Shown here one piece after another: positions 42,409 to 55,074 of a stretch of 64,000 nt of DNA. This stretch comes from Escarpia spicata (Eukaryota > Annelida > Polychaeta > Sabellida > Siboglinidae): positions 23,696,598 to 23,760,597 of the forward strand of contig OZ023213.1 of assembly GCA_963995525.1 (NCBI GenBank). The letters are read 5' to 3'. A program made the translations under genes and the position numbers. The notes beneath the pieces are model-generated. The model saw only the letters and a list, made by a program, of their open reading frames with translations. It was not told the origin of the DNA and ran no database searches. Each line of letters opens with the position of its first letter. Position 1 is the first letter of the stretch.

Positions 42409-43163
42409 ATTGAAATGATTATAAAGTGTATACTCCGGTTGGTTGTAACGCGTAACATTGTTCACGTAGGTCGACTCGTCGTGTTGACGTGGAAGCCGGT
42501 CGGCAATCAAAGTTCGAACGCCAGAGTATTGTGGGTGAAGCTAAAGCTGCCCATACACTTCTTAAAGTGCTGGTACTCGGCTGAGGTGTACAACGCTTCG
42601 TACTTGGGGATGTCTCACAGATAATCGACCAAGGGTTCGGCAAAATGAGTCACATTCGCTAACCGTACCAGTATTGAATAGTAGTTAAACGCGGATTTCA
42701 AACGAGTGAAAGGTTCCCGGATGCTCGTGATGTAGACGGAGTCGTGTGGCATGACACGTGATATGACGTCCTCGTTGAAGACGACATGATGGAACATGAT
42801 GTTAAACGGTGTCTTGGTCGGACGGAAACAGCGCGTGTCGAACGGGAACGGACAACAGAGCGTGTAATGTCCCGGAGTAGGCAAGTGTAAAAAGAGTTTA
42901 TTGCGTTCACCAAACATTCGGAGCAGAGCCATAGTTGTTGAGGTGGCACACTTGTGCGTCTTCACGTACACAATGTTCACTCGCTGCTTCTTGCAGACCG
43001 GCGGGCGATGCACCACAATAGGGATGGCGCCGAGCTGGTCCATCAACGACAGTGGGCTGGTGTCATCGCGTTGATCAGCAAATCGCTGGTATTGGCCGCA
43101 GAAGACTATCATACCAGCGACAGCGAAGCACGGAAGAAGTACCTGGAGCTGCAACGTGCACAT
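42409..43163 (-). pseudogene. Galactose 3-O-sulfotransferase-like pseudogene, copy 2 (inverted)
   Basis: The minus-strand ATG is at 43163. It keeps the membrane anchor, the PAPS loop (VKTHKCATSTT) and the 3'-phosphate site (SIREPFTRLKSAF). It is broken by TGA at 42615-42617 (Arg codon in the other copies) and a second in-frame TGA at 42507-42509. About 80 codons are missing between HVNTT and YVNN (near 42473), and homology ends at 42409 within the HFN segment, so the C-terminal quarter is gone. The 5' minisatellite lies beyond 43440 in matching orientation. Confidence 0.85.
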
Positions 43164-43439
43164 CGTTATCTCTCTCGTCTTCCGAACGTCACGTCCTTTC
43201 CGCTGCATGAGAGAACGCACGTCATTATGGGTCCTCGTATCAACGAAAAGAAAGAGCAATGAAGAAAACACGGAAGAAAAAAGGCATGAGCACAGATAGA
43301 TGAAGATATACGTGTATGAAAATACCGAGTTGATACAAATATAAAGCGAAGCAAGGAAGATACGAATGATGTAAATCAGCGGGATGACGTCATGAGGCGA
43401 ATAGGGGACGTGAGGGAGGAACTTTAGGCACACCACAAG

Positions 43440-44110
43440 ACGGACAATATGGAAGAAAATAAGGCGAAAAATAAGGAGGACGATAAAGCTGAAAATAAGG
43501 TGGAAAATAAGGAAAAGGCAGAAGAACATGAGAATTATATTACTAAGTATAACTCGGAATATAAGGAGGAAGTTAATGCGAGAGAAAAAGCGGAATAAAA
43601 GGTGGGGAAAATTAGGACAATAAAGCGGGAAAAGGGAATAAGGTAAGGTGGGAGAAAAGGAGGGAGATAAGTCGGAAAGTAAGAGGACGAAAAGTTGTAA
43701 GAAAAGGTGAAAGATAATGCGGGAGAAAAGGGGGAAGGTAATGCGAGGGAAAGGAGGATGATAAGCCTTGAAAAAAGAAGTACGATCTGGCGGGAGGAAA
43801 GGGGGAATATAAGTTGGCATAAAAAGATGAAGATTATGCGGGAAAAGAAGGATAGAAGGCGAAAAGAAAGAAGAAAGATAAGGTGCAAAAAAAGGAGGAA
43901 GATATGTCGGGAGAAAAGAGGAAGATAAAGCAGAAAACGGAGGAAACTTAGGCCGAAAGAAAATAGTAAGATAAGACGGGAGACAAAGAGGATACATAGC
44001 GGGAAAAAGAGGTAAATAAGTCGGGGGAAAGGAGGAAGATAAGGCTCGAAAAAGGAGGAAGATCTGGCGGGAGGAAATGAATATACATGGCGTGAAAAGG
44101 AGGATATGTA
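43440..44110 (-). repeat. Pyrimidine-rich (minus strand) minisatellite 5' of copy 2
   Basis: On the + strand, purine-rich units such as AAGGAGGAAGATAAGGCGGG repeat with drift over about 670 bp. Since the unit has no stop in one frame, it extends the pseudogene's open frame upstream to 44207, which is not real coding. Confidence 0.75.
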
Positions 44111-44227
44111 CCCTGGTGTTTTGGAAGTTGTTCGAATGATGCGAAAGGGGTGTGCCTGCTTGTTTAAACGTGTTACTCGCTTGTTTAAAAACGTCATCTG
44201 CAGACATAGAAAAAAGGAGTGTTCAAC

Positions 44228-45045
44228 CATCTCCTAAAATTTGCTGATAACACAAAACTGTTCAGTCAGGTAGCATCATGTAAAAAAACTTCAGAAGGAC
44301 CTAAACTTGGACCTTCCACGGGTGGAGTGCTGAATGGACAATGATGTTTAATGCAGAAAAATGCATGTGTATACACTACGGTCATAACAACAGGCAGTAC
44401 GACTGCTTCATGGGTGATGACCCCATAGAAACATCACATGTAGAAAAAGATTTGGGAGTGATAATAACAGACACACTTAACTTAATGGAGCAATGTGTTA
44501 AGGCTTCAAATAAGACAAATGCGATGCTACGCTTGATTAGCAGAGCTATCAAATATAAGACCGAAGACGTAGTTGTAAAACTATACAAGTCCTTAGTATG
44601 ACCTCACCTAGACTACTGCATTCAAGCATGGCGCCCATTCAAACAAAAATATATAGACTTATTAGAAAATGTGCAACGTAGGGCGACCAGGATGATTTCA
44701 GACTTAAGGCACTTAGATTACCCAAGACGGTTAAGAGTACTAAACATCACGACCCTGGAGACGAGACGACGGCGTGCTGACTTATTGGAAGTTAATAAAA
44801 TATTCAACAATCTAGAGAGTATTCTTCCTGCAGATTTCTTTGTGATGGAAAATAAACAGACCACAACAAAAGGGCACCCTTTCACAATAACCAAAGTGCA
44901 CTCAAGATTAGATATACGCATGTATTCTTTTACGCAAAGGATAGTTAACGACTGGAATAGACTTCTTGAAACAGCGGTTATGTCCCAAAATATCAACCAG
45001 TTCAAGGGACACATTGACACATATTTACGGAACAGGGCTTAGGAT
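44228..45045 (+). pseudogene. LINE reverse transcriptase C-terminal fragment
   Basis: Starts at the RT active-site region (LLKFADNTKLF, catalytic Asp pair changed to DN) with a frame change, then MMFNAEKCMCIHYG and VEKDLGVIITDTLN. A TGA at 44599-44601 interrupts, and the same frame continues to RRATRMISDLRHLDYPRRL, TTLETRRRRADLLEVNKIF and RLDIRMYSFTQRIVNDWN, ending at 45042. Truncated at the 5' end in the usual LINE manner. Confidence 0.8.
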
Positions 45046-45129
45046 TACACGAATAAACGTTTGACTCCCTTCCTCGGCAACTCCTTGACAACTACGTAGA
45101 AGAGGACGATTCAAGGTAAATTCAAGGTA

Positions 45130-45405
45130 AATATCGCACTCGCACGGTGGGTCAGAGGTGGACATCTCCACTTTGTGAATCCACGACAGGTGTTTTCCAT
45201 TAACCTGTATTATACGTTCTGCTTCCCCTAGTGTAGACACCAGGCAAAAGAACCAACTGTTTTAATGTCTCCTCCGAAAGACTCGAGCACATTGGGGTGA
45301 AATAAGTCTCCCAATTTCAAACGGGTAGTGCGTGGTCACAAACCAAAGCCCTGTCGATCGACAATCGGGTGTTATAACTACCGACCATTGTGCCCCGCTA
45401 CTGCG
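45130..45405 (-). repeat. tRNA-like SINE, minus-strand copy
   Basis: Reverse complement of the copy at 51745-52000. The 5' part has a tRNA-like A-box region (ACAATGGTCGGTAG), then CCCGATTGTCGATCGA and a degenerate B box; the 3' part ends in GGAGATGTCCACCTCTGACC. Confidence 0.6.
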
Positions 45406-45889
45406 TTACTAATATTCGCTGTGACACATGATTGTATTAATTAGATTTAAGCTTAGTTCTATTTGTCTGACATTTAAAAAAGTGTTGATTTCGTTGCTTA
45501 TTGATCAAACAGACGACTCGCAACACACGTTTAGCAGTGTGCGCCCAGCATAATGCGTCAGTGGTGATGTATGACAGGAAAGTCATTAAGTAAACATGTG
45601 ACACCCATTATAGTATATGTAGGTAACTGTTAATGTGTCCTTTGGACAGATCACGCCAGATCGTATGGCGGCTTGGTTTTGCTTAGTTTTTAAATGCTGA
45701 ACGAAACAGCTCTGGAAAGAATGCAATGAATTAGAGGAAATAGTGCTTGGACCACATATCTACAAAGTTAATATGGAAGTAACTGTTGATCATTCTTAAA
45801 CTCTCCATCTGTGCAGCTCCAGTTGCCAAGATAATATGCGGACGACACTCAAATCTACGTCCCAGTGAAACCCCGCCCAGAGGACATGG
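45406..45889. other. Intergenic, nothing recognised
   Basis: AT-rich, no supported gene. Confidence 0.4.
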
Positions 45890-46150
45890 CTGCGGCTGTC
45901 GTGCGTATGGAAGAATGTGTAGACGAACTCGTTCGTGCACAAATGGTATTCAAGCATCCTAACGTAACTCCATATTGGCCCCGAGCGAATGGCGAAGCAG
46001 AACTCTTCATGCGGAATCTTGACAAAGTAGTCAAGGCTGCAACGACCGAAGGAATGCCATGGAAATGAGAACTCGAAAAGTTTCTAAGAAACTATCGTTC
46101 AACGTCCCAAATCACAACCAACGTGAATGAAAGTGAAGCTACCAATGTTC
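45890..46150 (+). pseudogene. Ty3/Gypsy-type integrase fragment
   Basis: The frame reads KHPNVTPYWPRANGEAELFM, then NLDKVVKAATTEGMPWK, a TGA, then ELEKFLRNYRSTSQITT in the same frame. The PYWPRANGEAE segment holds the catalytic Glu of the DDE integrase core and is typical of Gypsy-group retrotransposons. No LTR, protease or RT is nearby. Confidence 0.75.
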
Positions 46151-46528
46151 TCCTGATCATACATCAGTGGTGACCTGATCCGTCGCGCAGACAATTGAAA
46201 AAAAAATAACAATGGAATTCGATGCTGACTATTGTTTTCATGCTAAGCCGTGCACACTTGCAAAAGGAGCTGTTGCACGGATGAGACAACCTAAGCCAGC
46301 GATCCGCAAACTTGTTGAGCTAGGGGCCATTTTTTCTCCAGCTAGGTCTGTGCGGGCCAACCTTTTAAAGGAAGGAACACATACATACATGTGTGTATAT
46401 GCACTCATATACAGCGATTTATGTTTGTATGAAATACACCCAGACAATTAACAAATCACACTCTCTAAAAGTCATATTCAGAAAGTCCACTGTCAATGAC
46501 GTCTGTCCAGCACACCGACAAGAACAAG
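46151..46528. other. Intergenic, nothing recognised
   Basis: Possibly remaining Gypsy-derived sequence just after the integrase fragment; not resolvable. Confidence 0.3.
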
Positions 46529-46922
46529 TTAGTGAGAAAGGTGGTGTTGCATGTTCTTCGATAATCGACTGAATCCTAGAGCGAGAAGGGAGATCGATAG
46601 TCGCAGAAGCGCATCCAATCGCTTGTCCGTCAATCGGCCCCGAAGTGAGTTCTTGATATGATTCATGGCCGAGAATCCTGACTCACACGACCACGTGCTA
46701 CCGAAGAGTACTAGGAATTTTTGCGCAGCCTCTCGTAACACTAGAATCCGGATCGGCACTTTCGCATACCAGAACAGCACCAGGTCTTCATTTTCAGCGA
46801 GAAACTCTTCTTTCAAGCCCGGCACAACTTGGAAGTCGATGACATCATCTTGCAATATAGCTTCATCGACACCGAACGTCTGCGACAACTTGTGACACAC
46901 TTCAGGTTGGGCAGTAAATGGA
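46529..46922 (-). pseudogene. hAT transposase C-terminal (dimerisation) domain exon
   Basis: A splice acceptor CTATGCTTTTTTTCCAG at 46923 precedes an open frame to the stop at 46529. It contains VPIRILVLREAAQKFLVLFG, then STWSCESGFSAMNHIKNSLR and LTDKRLDALLRL. The CESGFS-x-M-x-x-IK and LTD-x-x-L pattern is the hATC dimerisation domain of ZBED/Charlie-type hAT transposases and domesticated relatives. No BED finger or catalytic core lies in the window, so this is a fragment or the last exon of a larger gene. Confidence 0.75.
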
Positions 46923-47439
46923 CTGGAAAAAAAGCATAGGAATGTTAATAAAATGAGTATGACAAAATGTCTCTGGAACAAATCCTACACATCACATGTA
47001 ATGAACAATACGCTGCCATTTATCTAGTACATTTGAACTCTCAATAACCCTGTGCGAAATCTCAACTGCCCCGAAATAACGCAAATAATACACGCACCTC
47101 ATTGTGTTAACATTCCCTATCATACATAGTTAAACTCTAACAAAAATGAATACCCTATGCTGGGTGTTCGGTCGGTAATGGAAATACATTTCAAAATTTA
47201 GACTTAGATATTTACTTCCTTTAACGTTCCTTTTCGTTGAAACTACACCCTTCTCTGTAACTTAATGCAACTAAAAAATCAGTTGTAATATCATAACATA
47301 ATACACATGTACATTTTACCTTTGGAAACTATTCTATAAACACATACAAAATGTTTGTGAACAAGTCATTTTTTTCTTGATCACCGCCATATTCCCACGG
47401 GACGTCCGTTGTTCTGGGTTGTTCTCATCTCGCGGTCGT
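46923..47439. other. AT-rich interval, nothing recognised
   Basis: No supported feature. Confidence 0.4.
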
Positions 47440-47448
47440 GCATCGGTG

Positions 47449-47534
47449 GACGTCACACATCGTTGGGCGTCACACATCGTTGGACGTCGCACATCATTGG
47501 ACGTCACACATCATTGAACGTCACACATCGTTGG
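47449..47534 (+). repeat. 17-bp tandem repeat, about five copies
   Basis: Units of CGTCACACATCGTTGGA with small changes (TCATTGGA, TCATTGAA). Confidence 0.85.
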
Positions 47535-47544
47535 CCTTGTCCTG

Positions 47545-48015
47545 TCAGTAATCGTCATCTGGCTCGTCAAAAGCTTCGATGTCTTCGTCGAGCCAGTCTC
47601 TATGGGGAAACGATACTCCATGCTCTGGCCACGGGGCTTCTTCCATGCCGGCAGGTATCATACGGGTCGTCGTCGCCGGTGCATGAATCGGTACAACCGC
47701 AGTAGACGGTGACGTTGCCGGAACATGAATTTTTGCCACCGGAGCAGAATTTGACGTTGACGGTACAGGGTTTGACATCGCCGGTATAACTTGAAACAGC
47801 CAGTTGACGGCGGCAAATAATTTATAAAACAGCCTAAAATCGTTCGCCAAAATGTAGACACATCATCTTCTTTCACATAGCATCTTCGTTAAAGATTGGT
47901 TAAACAAAAATCGAACCTGGTGTGGGCTCGTCGAACGTATAGTAGATATCTTCGTCAAATGTCGGAAAAAAAGAATCCTGGCGCGCTCGCCAAAATTGAG
48001 AAGCCCTTGCAGTCA
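47545..48015 (-). CDS. Possible small Pro/Thr/Ala-rich gene, unrecognised
   Basis: A minus-strand ATG at about 48015 opens TARASQFWRARQDSFFPTFD and ends near a donor-like CCAG/GTTCG. Further left, 47850-47545 is open and reads APVAKIHVPATSPSTAVVPI with repeated (I/V)(H)xPAT phrases and ends WLDEDIEAFDEPDDDY. The phrase DEDI..xFDEP occurs in both parts, suggesting an internal repeat or related exons. No family recognised; a host or transposon gag-like protein are both possible. Confidence 0.25.
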
Positions 48016-48239
48016 TGTTCAGGTATTCACCCTACTTCGTTCAGGTTAGCCCAGGAACATGACTAACAAAGAACTTACATTAATTAACACAGAAGATCAG
48101 ATTCACGTTGGCTTTATTGTAGCATCAGTTCATCCATCTCCGCCGTTCTATCTTCTCCCTCTTACATCCTATCCCAAAACCCTCATTCCCTATATATACA
48201 AATCCACACAACAGTCCAACACTCCATGGTCACACTTAA

Positions 48240-48700
48240 GAGGTCAGGACACTGTTAGACTTCCTGCTTGGTTACAGACGAAAAAGTGCAGTATATTTTT
48301 GGGAAATAATTTTTTTACAATATTCACCTGCTCTGACATAAGTGCATTTGAGTAGTCAGATTTCTAGATGTGATTGTAGAAGCTGTCGACAGTAAAATGG
48401 CGTATTTTTTAGCTGATTTTACTAAGCGGAAGGGCACTTGGCAGCAATTTGGCTACTTGACCCTTTAGCCGGATTACTGCCTGCATCCATTTGTAAATAT
48501 TGACAGGTGTCATACATACAGGCATTTTGTAAGAGCTAGAAATATTAGATTTTGACTAAACTCAACCAGCATGTCAATGAGATGATGATAACGGCAGGTG
48601 AGAAGTTTAATACATTTTCTAGGTCACGTTTTCTTATAATCAGACAAAACGTTAACATGGTCGCCAATGGGAAAACTATCAGTGTGCTGGCACCTTACGG
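48240..48700 (+). repeat. Dispersed repeat family, copy 3 (inverted relative to copy 1)
   Basis: Reverse complement of 24570-25015, aligned over the full length with small gaps. Confidence 0.7.
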
Positions 48701-49380
48701 GCCTACTGAACAAACAATGTCTTACACATTGGCAAGTGAAATATTTACTTCCTAACCTGTGCTTTCCCGTTCTTGACATATCCGCACCTTATGAATTTAT
48801 TGAACACGCATTAATTACCAACAGGGAAATATCATCTGTGTCCAGACACAATCGTGTTCCATACACTGTCAGGTAATGATTTATGTAAACGATTAAGACC
48901 ATCCCGCCAGGAAAATAGAAGTAATTTGAAACATCCTACAGCCAGCTATCTGTAACTGTAGCTGCCTCCATCCGCTGTGTCCATCCCCGGCGTGATTGGT
49001 CAGTTTATTAATGTCATTTTAATAACCTACATACGAGCTAACAATACACGGTTCACGTTATGCGATTTACTAATGAGCGCTTAATAACCTCCACACTGGG
49101 CAGGCAGTTAACAGTCAGAAACCAACAATAACAATCCGAACCCAACAATTCTAGCAATTACAAATTAACCAATTCCCTCTACCAAATTAGCAATTACCAA
49201 TCAACATAGTTATGGTTACAGAGTTACTTATGACAGGATCTTACAAGCTGTTTTCTCACCATCATCCATGCTATAATGAGCATCCCTTGCCATCTCTCTA
49301 CTCTCACCATGTCTCTACTGATCTCCTCTGTTACTACGATGCCTACACCGTTACTCCTTCCATCTCCTCCTGCATGTAGC
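48701..49380. other. Intergenic, nothing recognised
   Basis: Short AACAAT/CAATTACCAA phrases near 49120-49210; no gene. Confidence 0.4.
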
Positions 49381-49383
49381 ATC

Positions 49384-50842
49384 TTATACCCTCCTTCCAG
49401 TGCCCTCGCTCGGCCTCCTTTCCATTTGGTTTCTTGTTTCTGATTTAGGTTTAGCCATTTGTCTGTTACAGAGGTGACATTGCTTAGAATACCGCGACCT
49501 ATCTAATGGCGAGCCCGATTTGCGCCATACACGCTTTAAATAACGACGACGCCTTTTAGATAGTATAATTTCGGAAGTCATCCATGGAGTCGGTGGCCTT
49601 TCTGACACACATTTGTATTTTATAGGTGCCTGTTTGTTAAGTAATGCATTGAGTACTTGAAAATACTGTTTATATAAGTCAGATATATGTTTTTTTTGGA
49701 TCTGTGATAAGGTCAGATATAAGGATATCAGCCATTAAAGCTGTAATGTCAATCCTATGAATGGCTCTGTAAAACACCTTGTGTTTCGACTCTAATGGGG
49801 TTACAGAAACGTTAACATTAGCAAATGACAGTATGGTGAAACAGTTGGTGCTTGGATATTATTACAAGTTGAACGGGTTATCAAGAGGTCAAGCCAATGG
49901 CCATGTATATGTGTCGAAAAAGTAACATGTTGTTTCAAATCAAATGATGTCAGAATATCATCAAACGTAGTTGTAGAAGGTGTAGATTAAAATCACCAAG
50001 AATGTAAAATTCTGAATGAATAACTGCCAGATTTTCCAACATATCCTGAAAGTCTTCAAAGAAATTTGCCGGATGTCCCGGGGGCGATAGATACAAACAA
50101 AGTATGCGGAGAAAGAAGAACCTGAAATTTCAGCACATGTGGACTCAAAACTGGAGTATTCAGGGTTAGAATGTAATTTAACTTTGAACTGCTGTGATAT
50201 AAGAAAGCCAACAGCACCTCCACGGCCGACTAACCGTGGTGTAACCAGAAGGGGAAACGTCATCAATGCATGCAGGTGTATCATGTGGTCTGAGTCAGGT
50301 CTCAGTTACAGCAAGAATGTTTATTTTCTTTGAAATTAATAAATTACAAAGTGAGGCTGTCTTATCTCGTACAGGTCGAACGGTTGTAGTGGCCCCCCGA
50401 TGTTTCGTCTAACAGCTGGCCCTGGATTGAGACTTACATCTCCTGCTAGTAATACAATTATTGCTAATTTCAATGTTGGCGTAGAGCGGGGGATTGGCAG
50501 TAACTTTCTATTATAACAAACATAAAGACATGGCTGGGTATGCAAAATTGAAATCGAATGATGGATTCTAGTGTGATTAGGAAAAAGCAGATTAAAATAA
50601 TTAGATGTCAATGGTTTGCATAAAACAAAATCGTTATCCCTTACAGCAACAGAGCAAGACAAGCAGAAAACACCTAATAAGAATAATGGTGACAACTGTT
50701 TGCTTCTTTTGGTTGATGGGGTATGCCAATTCATGTATTGTACTGACAAGTTGCGGCTCGCAAGACAGGCCGTTATGGAAGCCATATTGATTCGGATGAC
50801 TACTAGCAAGTATTCACTAGATATAATACATATAATAAGCAA
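49384..50842 (-). pseudogene. LINE fragment with a 2A-like motif, endonuclease remnant
   Basis: The minus strand reads, right to left: an N-terminal segment 50842-50336 with a hydrophobic run and then AIIVLLAGDVSLNPGP (motif at 50417-50443), followed by the endonuclease at 50284-49961 (TPRLVGRGGAVGFLISQQFK, FVCIYRPRD) and a linker at 49608-49384 (TPWMTSEIILSKRRRRYLKR). G-D-V-x-x-N-P-G-P is the 2A ribosome-skipping consensus except that the usual Glu is Ser. 2A-like sequences at LINE N-termini are known in several marine invertebrates. RT is absent and the frame is broken twice. Confidence 0.7.
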
Positions 50843-50849
50843 TACTAAG

Positions 50850-51744
50850 ACAAAGACATGTGTCTCTAGACACGTTTATTATCACACGTAAGGCGTATCC
50901 CAACATAGTAGATACTACAGTCGACATCACGTGAACTCTAACATATTTATCTTTATACATATTAAATATTAATGGATAATATATCAAATTAATATTTTAT
51001 CTATTGCACAGTTGAAAATATGACAGGATCTTAATATTGAAATATGATGATTGGTAATTCATGACCTAAACATATAGCCCATTTCCTAATTGTTGTCTGA
51101 CGCGAATCTGATGGGGTTTCATAAAATGCTCCATTTGACTGTCATTGGTGTAGTCAACATGATGTATGACTACTGAAATAACATATAACAATAAAAAAAC
51201 AGTGGCACGCTTCAACAACTTCTAAAACCACCCATTTTCACGTTTTCTGGCTGGGATACGCCAATTTCCAAATATATGCAAAATAGTGGGAGCATGGCTC
51301 AATGATTCAATGGTCCCCCAACCGTGGGGTTCCTGGAAGTTTGAGCAGCCATTGGTGCCCCTTGAGCCATAACTACAATTACGTTTAACACTTGCCAGGA
51401 GTTTTAAATGGCGGGATGTATCAAAGGCAGTTACCTAGACAGATACAAATGTAACGGGTGTCAAATGTTAAACTACGTCGGTATACTCTCGTATCAAGCA
51501 TGACTACTGACGCTAAAGCTGATACGTTTGATGACGATGTTTGGTCACTGCATTGACTTCGCTGCGTGAAGGTGAACGTTGAGTCTCGAGTAAGTTATTA
51601 AAACAATAGTAACGCATTGAAACGTTGGCGCGTAATTAAAGGTACGTAGCGTAGTCATTTCTAAAAATGTTAGATAGGTAGAACTTAATCTAAGTCTACT
51701 TAATATAATCGTGCGTCATAGCGAATATCAGTATAGCGACAGTG
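50850..51744. other. Intergenic; one doubtful tRNA-like patch
   Basis: 51290-51380 (GCATGGCTCAATGATTCAAT ... CCGTGGGGTTCC) weakly resembles a tRNA-derived SINE head. Nothing else recognised. Confidence 0.3.
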
Positions 51745-52000
51745 GGCGTGGTGTTCGGTAGTTATTACACCCGATTGTCGATCGAGAGGGCCATGGTTTC
51801 TATCCACCCAATACCCGTTCGAAATGTTGGAGATTTATTTCGCCTCAATGTGCTCGTGTCTTTCGAAGGAGACATTAATTTAGTTGGACCATCCTGTCTG
51901 GCATATATACTAGGTGAAGCAGAACGTCGGACACAGGTGAAAGGAAAACATCTGTCGTGGATTCACGAAGTGGAGATGTCCACCTCTGACCCGCCGTGAA
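51745..52000 (+). repeat. tRNA-like SINE, plus-strand copy
   Basis: Begins GGCGTGGTGTTCGGTAGTTA, has CCCGATTGTCGATCGA, a degenerate B box GGTTTCTATCC, and the same 3' tail as the minus copy at 45130-45405. Confidence 0.6.
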
Positions 52001-54590
52001 GATAGTGGGCCAATAGGGCCAGTGGACCCAGCTCATAGATACTCTTATTACAGTTTACGTTCGAACGTATCACGTTAGTTTCTCTTCTGTTACTCCGAAG
52101 TTACTAGGGGTGTTCGACATAACCGCGGTCCCGCGGCATATGAACCCTGTCGAGCCTCCAATAGCCACACGCCATGTACCCTTTATACGCACTGTCAGCT
52201 CGCGCGGTTTTTGGTAATATTGATCATTCTTGTGTTGCACAAATAGACTGAATTTGACAATGTTTTAACTATCTCCGTGTGGCATCATTTTACACCATTA
52301 ATTTATCGCATAGTTTGAGAAATTAAGTTTACTTTAAACTATTGCCACAATTCAGAGGCGTTCCTGTTGTACCGATATAGAGGATCTAATTTAAAGGTTG
52401 CATGAAAAGTCGATTTTCGTGATTTGAATGGTTGCCAATGCACCTATGTATTAGTATGTTATTGAACGTTATACCATTGTAAGTGCTTCTCCCCAAGATG
52501 TCGATGGCCACTCGCATAGTTCTCTGTTCATTCGTTTATTTGGACCATTGGCCTCTGATCTACCAATTGTTTATGTATTTAAGAAAAAACCCGATATATA
52601 TTTAAATATATTTACTACGACTAAAAAAACCGATACATATGAAATGTATTTACTACGACTCCCTATTTCGACGGAACAGGGACGGAACAACGCGGAATTG
52701 GAATAGGTTTGGCGGGTGAAGGACGTATCGAAAGTTAATAATGTATCGTACCGAAAGTAAGAAGTCCATTACAATTAGAGAGGGCCCCATCAAGTCATGT
52801 CTAGTTGAAGCCTCGATGCCCGTCTTTGGCGAGGAACAAGGGAGGCAGATGAACCAGATATCACTTTAGGACACAACCCTGAAAACAGAAAACCTGAGAT
52901 AATCGAGGTCATGTTTGCATCAAACCGGTTTTGTTGAAGAAGTGTTAGCATACCCCTCACTGCATCGCGCTTTAAATGAATGAATCAACATACTGTATGC
53001 TCTCTGATGTACACATTTGCTTGCACCCGAAAGGCGACTCTGTAAAAGACGACTGTCTGTTCGCTAAACCTTTACACTGGAGTGCCACGAACCCCTGAAT
53101 TGTTAGTGAACGTGAAGAGGTTGGATCCGATTTCAATGTTCTTGTCTTGTATCGCTGGTTATCGTGGAGACAACATTTCACTGTGTTCGATTTAAGAGAA
53201 AAATTTCATCATGTTCTTGGAAGGGGACAACCGCTATACACCACATTTTTAGGAGAAGATGTCAAACCAAGAGACTATACATTTATTACAAAGCTCGGCC
53301 ATTATACACATCTTTTGGTGAGATCAATCGGTTGAATCTCTCACAAGAATGAAATATGGTGAATATTCTCACAGGTCAAGTGAAGGTTGCTAGCCCCCTT
53401 CGAAAGTACAGTTTTACCCCTTCAGGCTAATGAGGTATCCCTGTTCTCCCAGTTGTCAATATCACTTGAAGGGAACAAAAAGTAGTGCCCGTTTGCTGAT
53501 GATATCATGCCGCACATACTTTCCATGGACGAGGCAACCCCTGAATATTTCCCAGATCTGGAACGCTGTGAGAAGAATGCACGGATTGGTGATAGTATTG
53601 GACAGTGATACGTCCCAGTGGACGAAGGGTAAAATAGGAGATCCTTGACCTGCGAGAAGATAGGCGACTTTCAGGATTCTGCCATTATATCTTTCTGACA
53701 AAAGCAGTGGATGAGTCCCCAATTCGCCATGACAGAGCTCTCCTCTCACGGTGCTCATTCTAATGTAGTGCTGTGGATAACTGACATTTCTACAATGATC
53801 AACACTAAAACCAATATACAGAACATATTGGATCTTGTCGATAACTTGCGATGTGCTCTAGCTGCGAAAAAGCTTCACATCTCAAAGCTTATCAAGAAGG
53901 TGCAACTTCAATCATACACATATACTTTTATCCGTAAAGTATTGCTTGTCACACGTTTGAGCTAACATAAAAATTTGAGAACCCAGTATATCGCAGAATA
54001 TATATTTTACAAATAAATATATATCAATTATGCAATTAAATGTTCTTTCAAGAAATTCCTTTTCTCGAGTTTGGTATTTAAAAATGTAGGAGTAACTACG
54101 GGTTTGTTGGCTGACGGAGTAACAGTGCCAAAAAGGTTAAATATCGCAGTATTAAAACTAATAAAGTTTCTAACTTTACCTTAAGAAAGTGTATTCACAG
54201 CACGAACACAATTGTTGCAGTAGGTAACACACGGTAAGAATGTAACTTGCGTTTATTGCATTCTGCGGGCGTCAGAGTAGTCGCGAATTGAAAGAGTGAC
54301 TGGGCCACACGGAAGACTCTGAATCAGATGCGTTCTTCCATCGAAGTCTCAGACCTGTGCGCAGCGACGCTGTAGCTCGTGTAGGGACTTATATAGGGGT
54401 GTCATTGCGCACCCAATCACGGACTACAGCGTGGCGCAACATATGAGACTATTGAGGACCTGGTCCCGCCACACTATTGACATATGTGATTGTACTTGCT
54501 ATCATCTACCTGTATATATGTCGCTTTGGCACTTGTGCTAGCGCGTTATTGTGTTTATACAACTGTATTTCCTAACATTTGCTATGAAGC
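52001..54590. other. Intergenic, nothing recognised
   Basis: Several short open stretches around 53140-53960 were examined and match no family I know. Confidence 0.4.
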
Positions 54591-54599
54591 TATCACTGT

Positions 54600-55010
54600 C
54601 ACAACGAAGTTATCATCATTGTTCCCTTTCTTTAATCGCCCCATTCACCTCTTCTCTCACTTATGTCTTCATTCCTTCCACCAACATCAATTACCCTTAT
54701 CTTCCGTCTTTTTCTTCCTAATTTTCTGTCTTATCGTCCCATTACCTTTCACCTTATATCCCACCATTTACCAACTTACCTCCCCTCTTTTCTCCCGCCT
54801 TATGTTCCTCCTTTCCCCAGCCTTGTCTTCCTCCTTTTTTCTCGCATTATCTTCCTAATTTTCTACCGCCTTATCTTCCTCTTTTTCTTCCTCCCTTTCT
54901 TCCGCGTTATTTTCCTCCCTTTCTCCCGCCAAATCTTATCCCTTTTCATCCGCCTTATCTTCCTAATTTTCTCACGCCTTATCTTCCTCCTTTTACCCTC
55001 TTTCTGTTCG
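54600..55010 (+). repeat. Pyrimidine-rich minisatellite 5' of sulfotransferase copy 3
   Basis: Same degenerate unit as the other two tracts, for example CGCCTTATCTTCCTCCTTTT. Confidence 0.75.
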
Positions 55011-55074
55011 TAGGACACATAATCATGTAAGCGTGCATTCCGGATGTGACGTTCGGAAGACGAAAGAGATAACG

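Noticed and set aside
43212..44207. 530-codon minus-strand open frame upstream of sulfotransferase copy 2
   Set aside because: The extension is low-complexity sequence translated from the minisatellite; the conserved start is at 43163.
47449..47534. CRISPR-like array
   Set aside because: The 17-bp units are directly adjacent with no spacers, and the DNA is eukaryotic.
51290..51380. tRNA gene
   Set aside because: Cloverleaf cannot be completed; at most a decayed tRNA-derived repeat.
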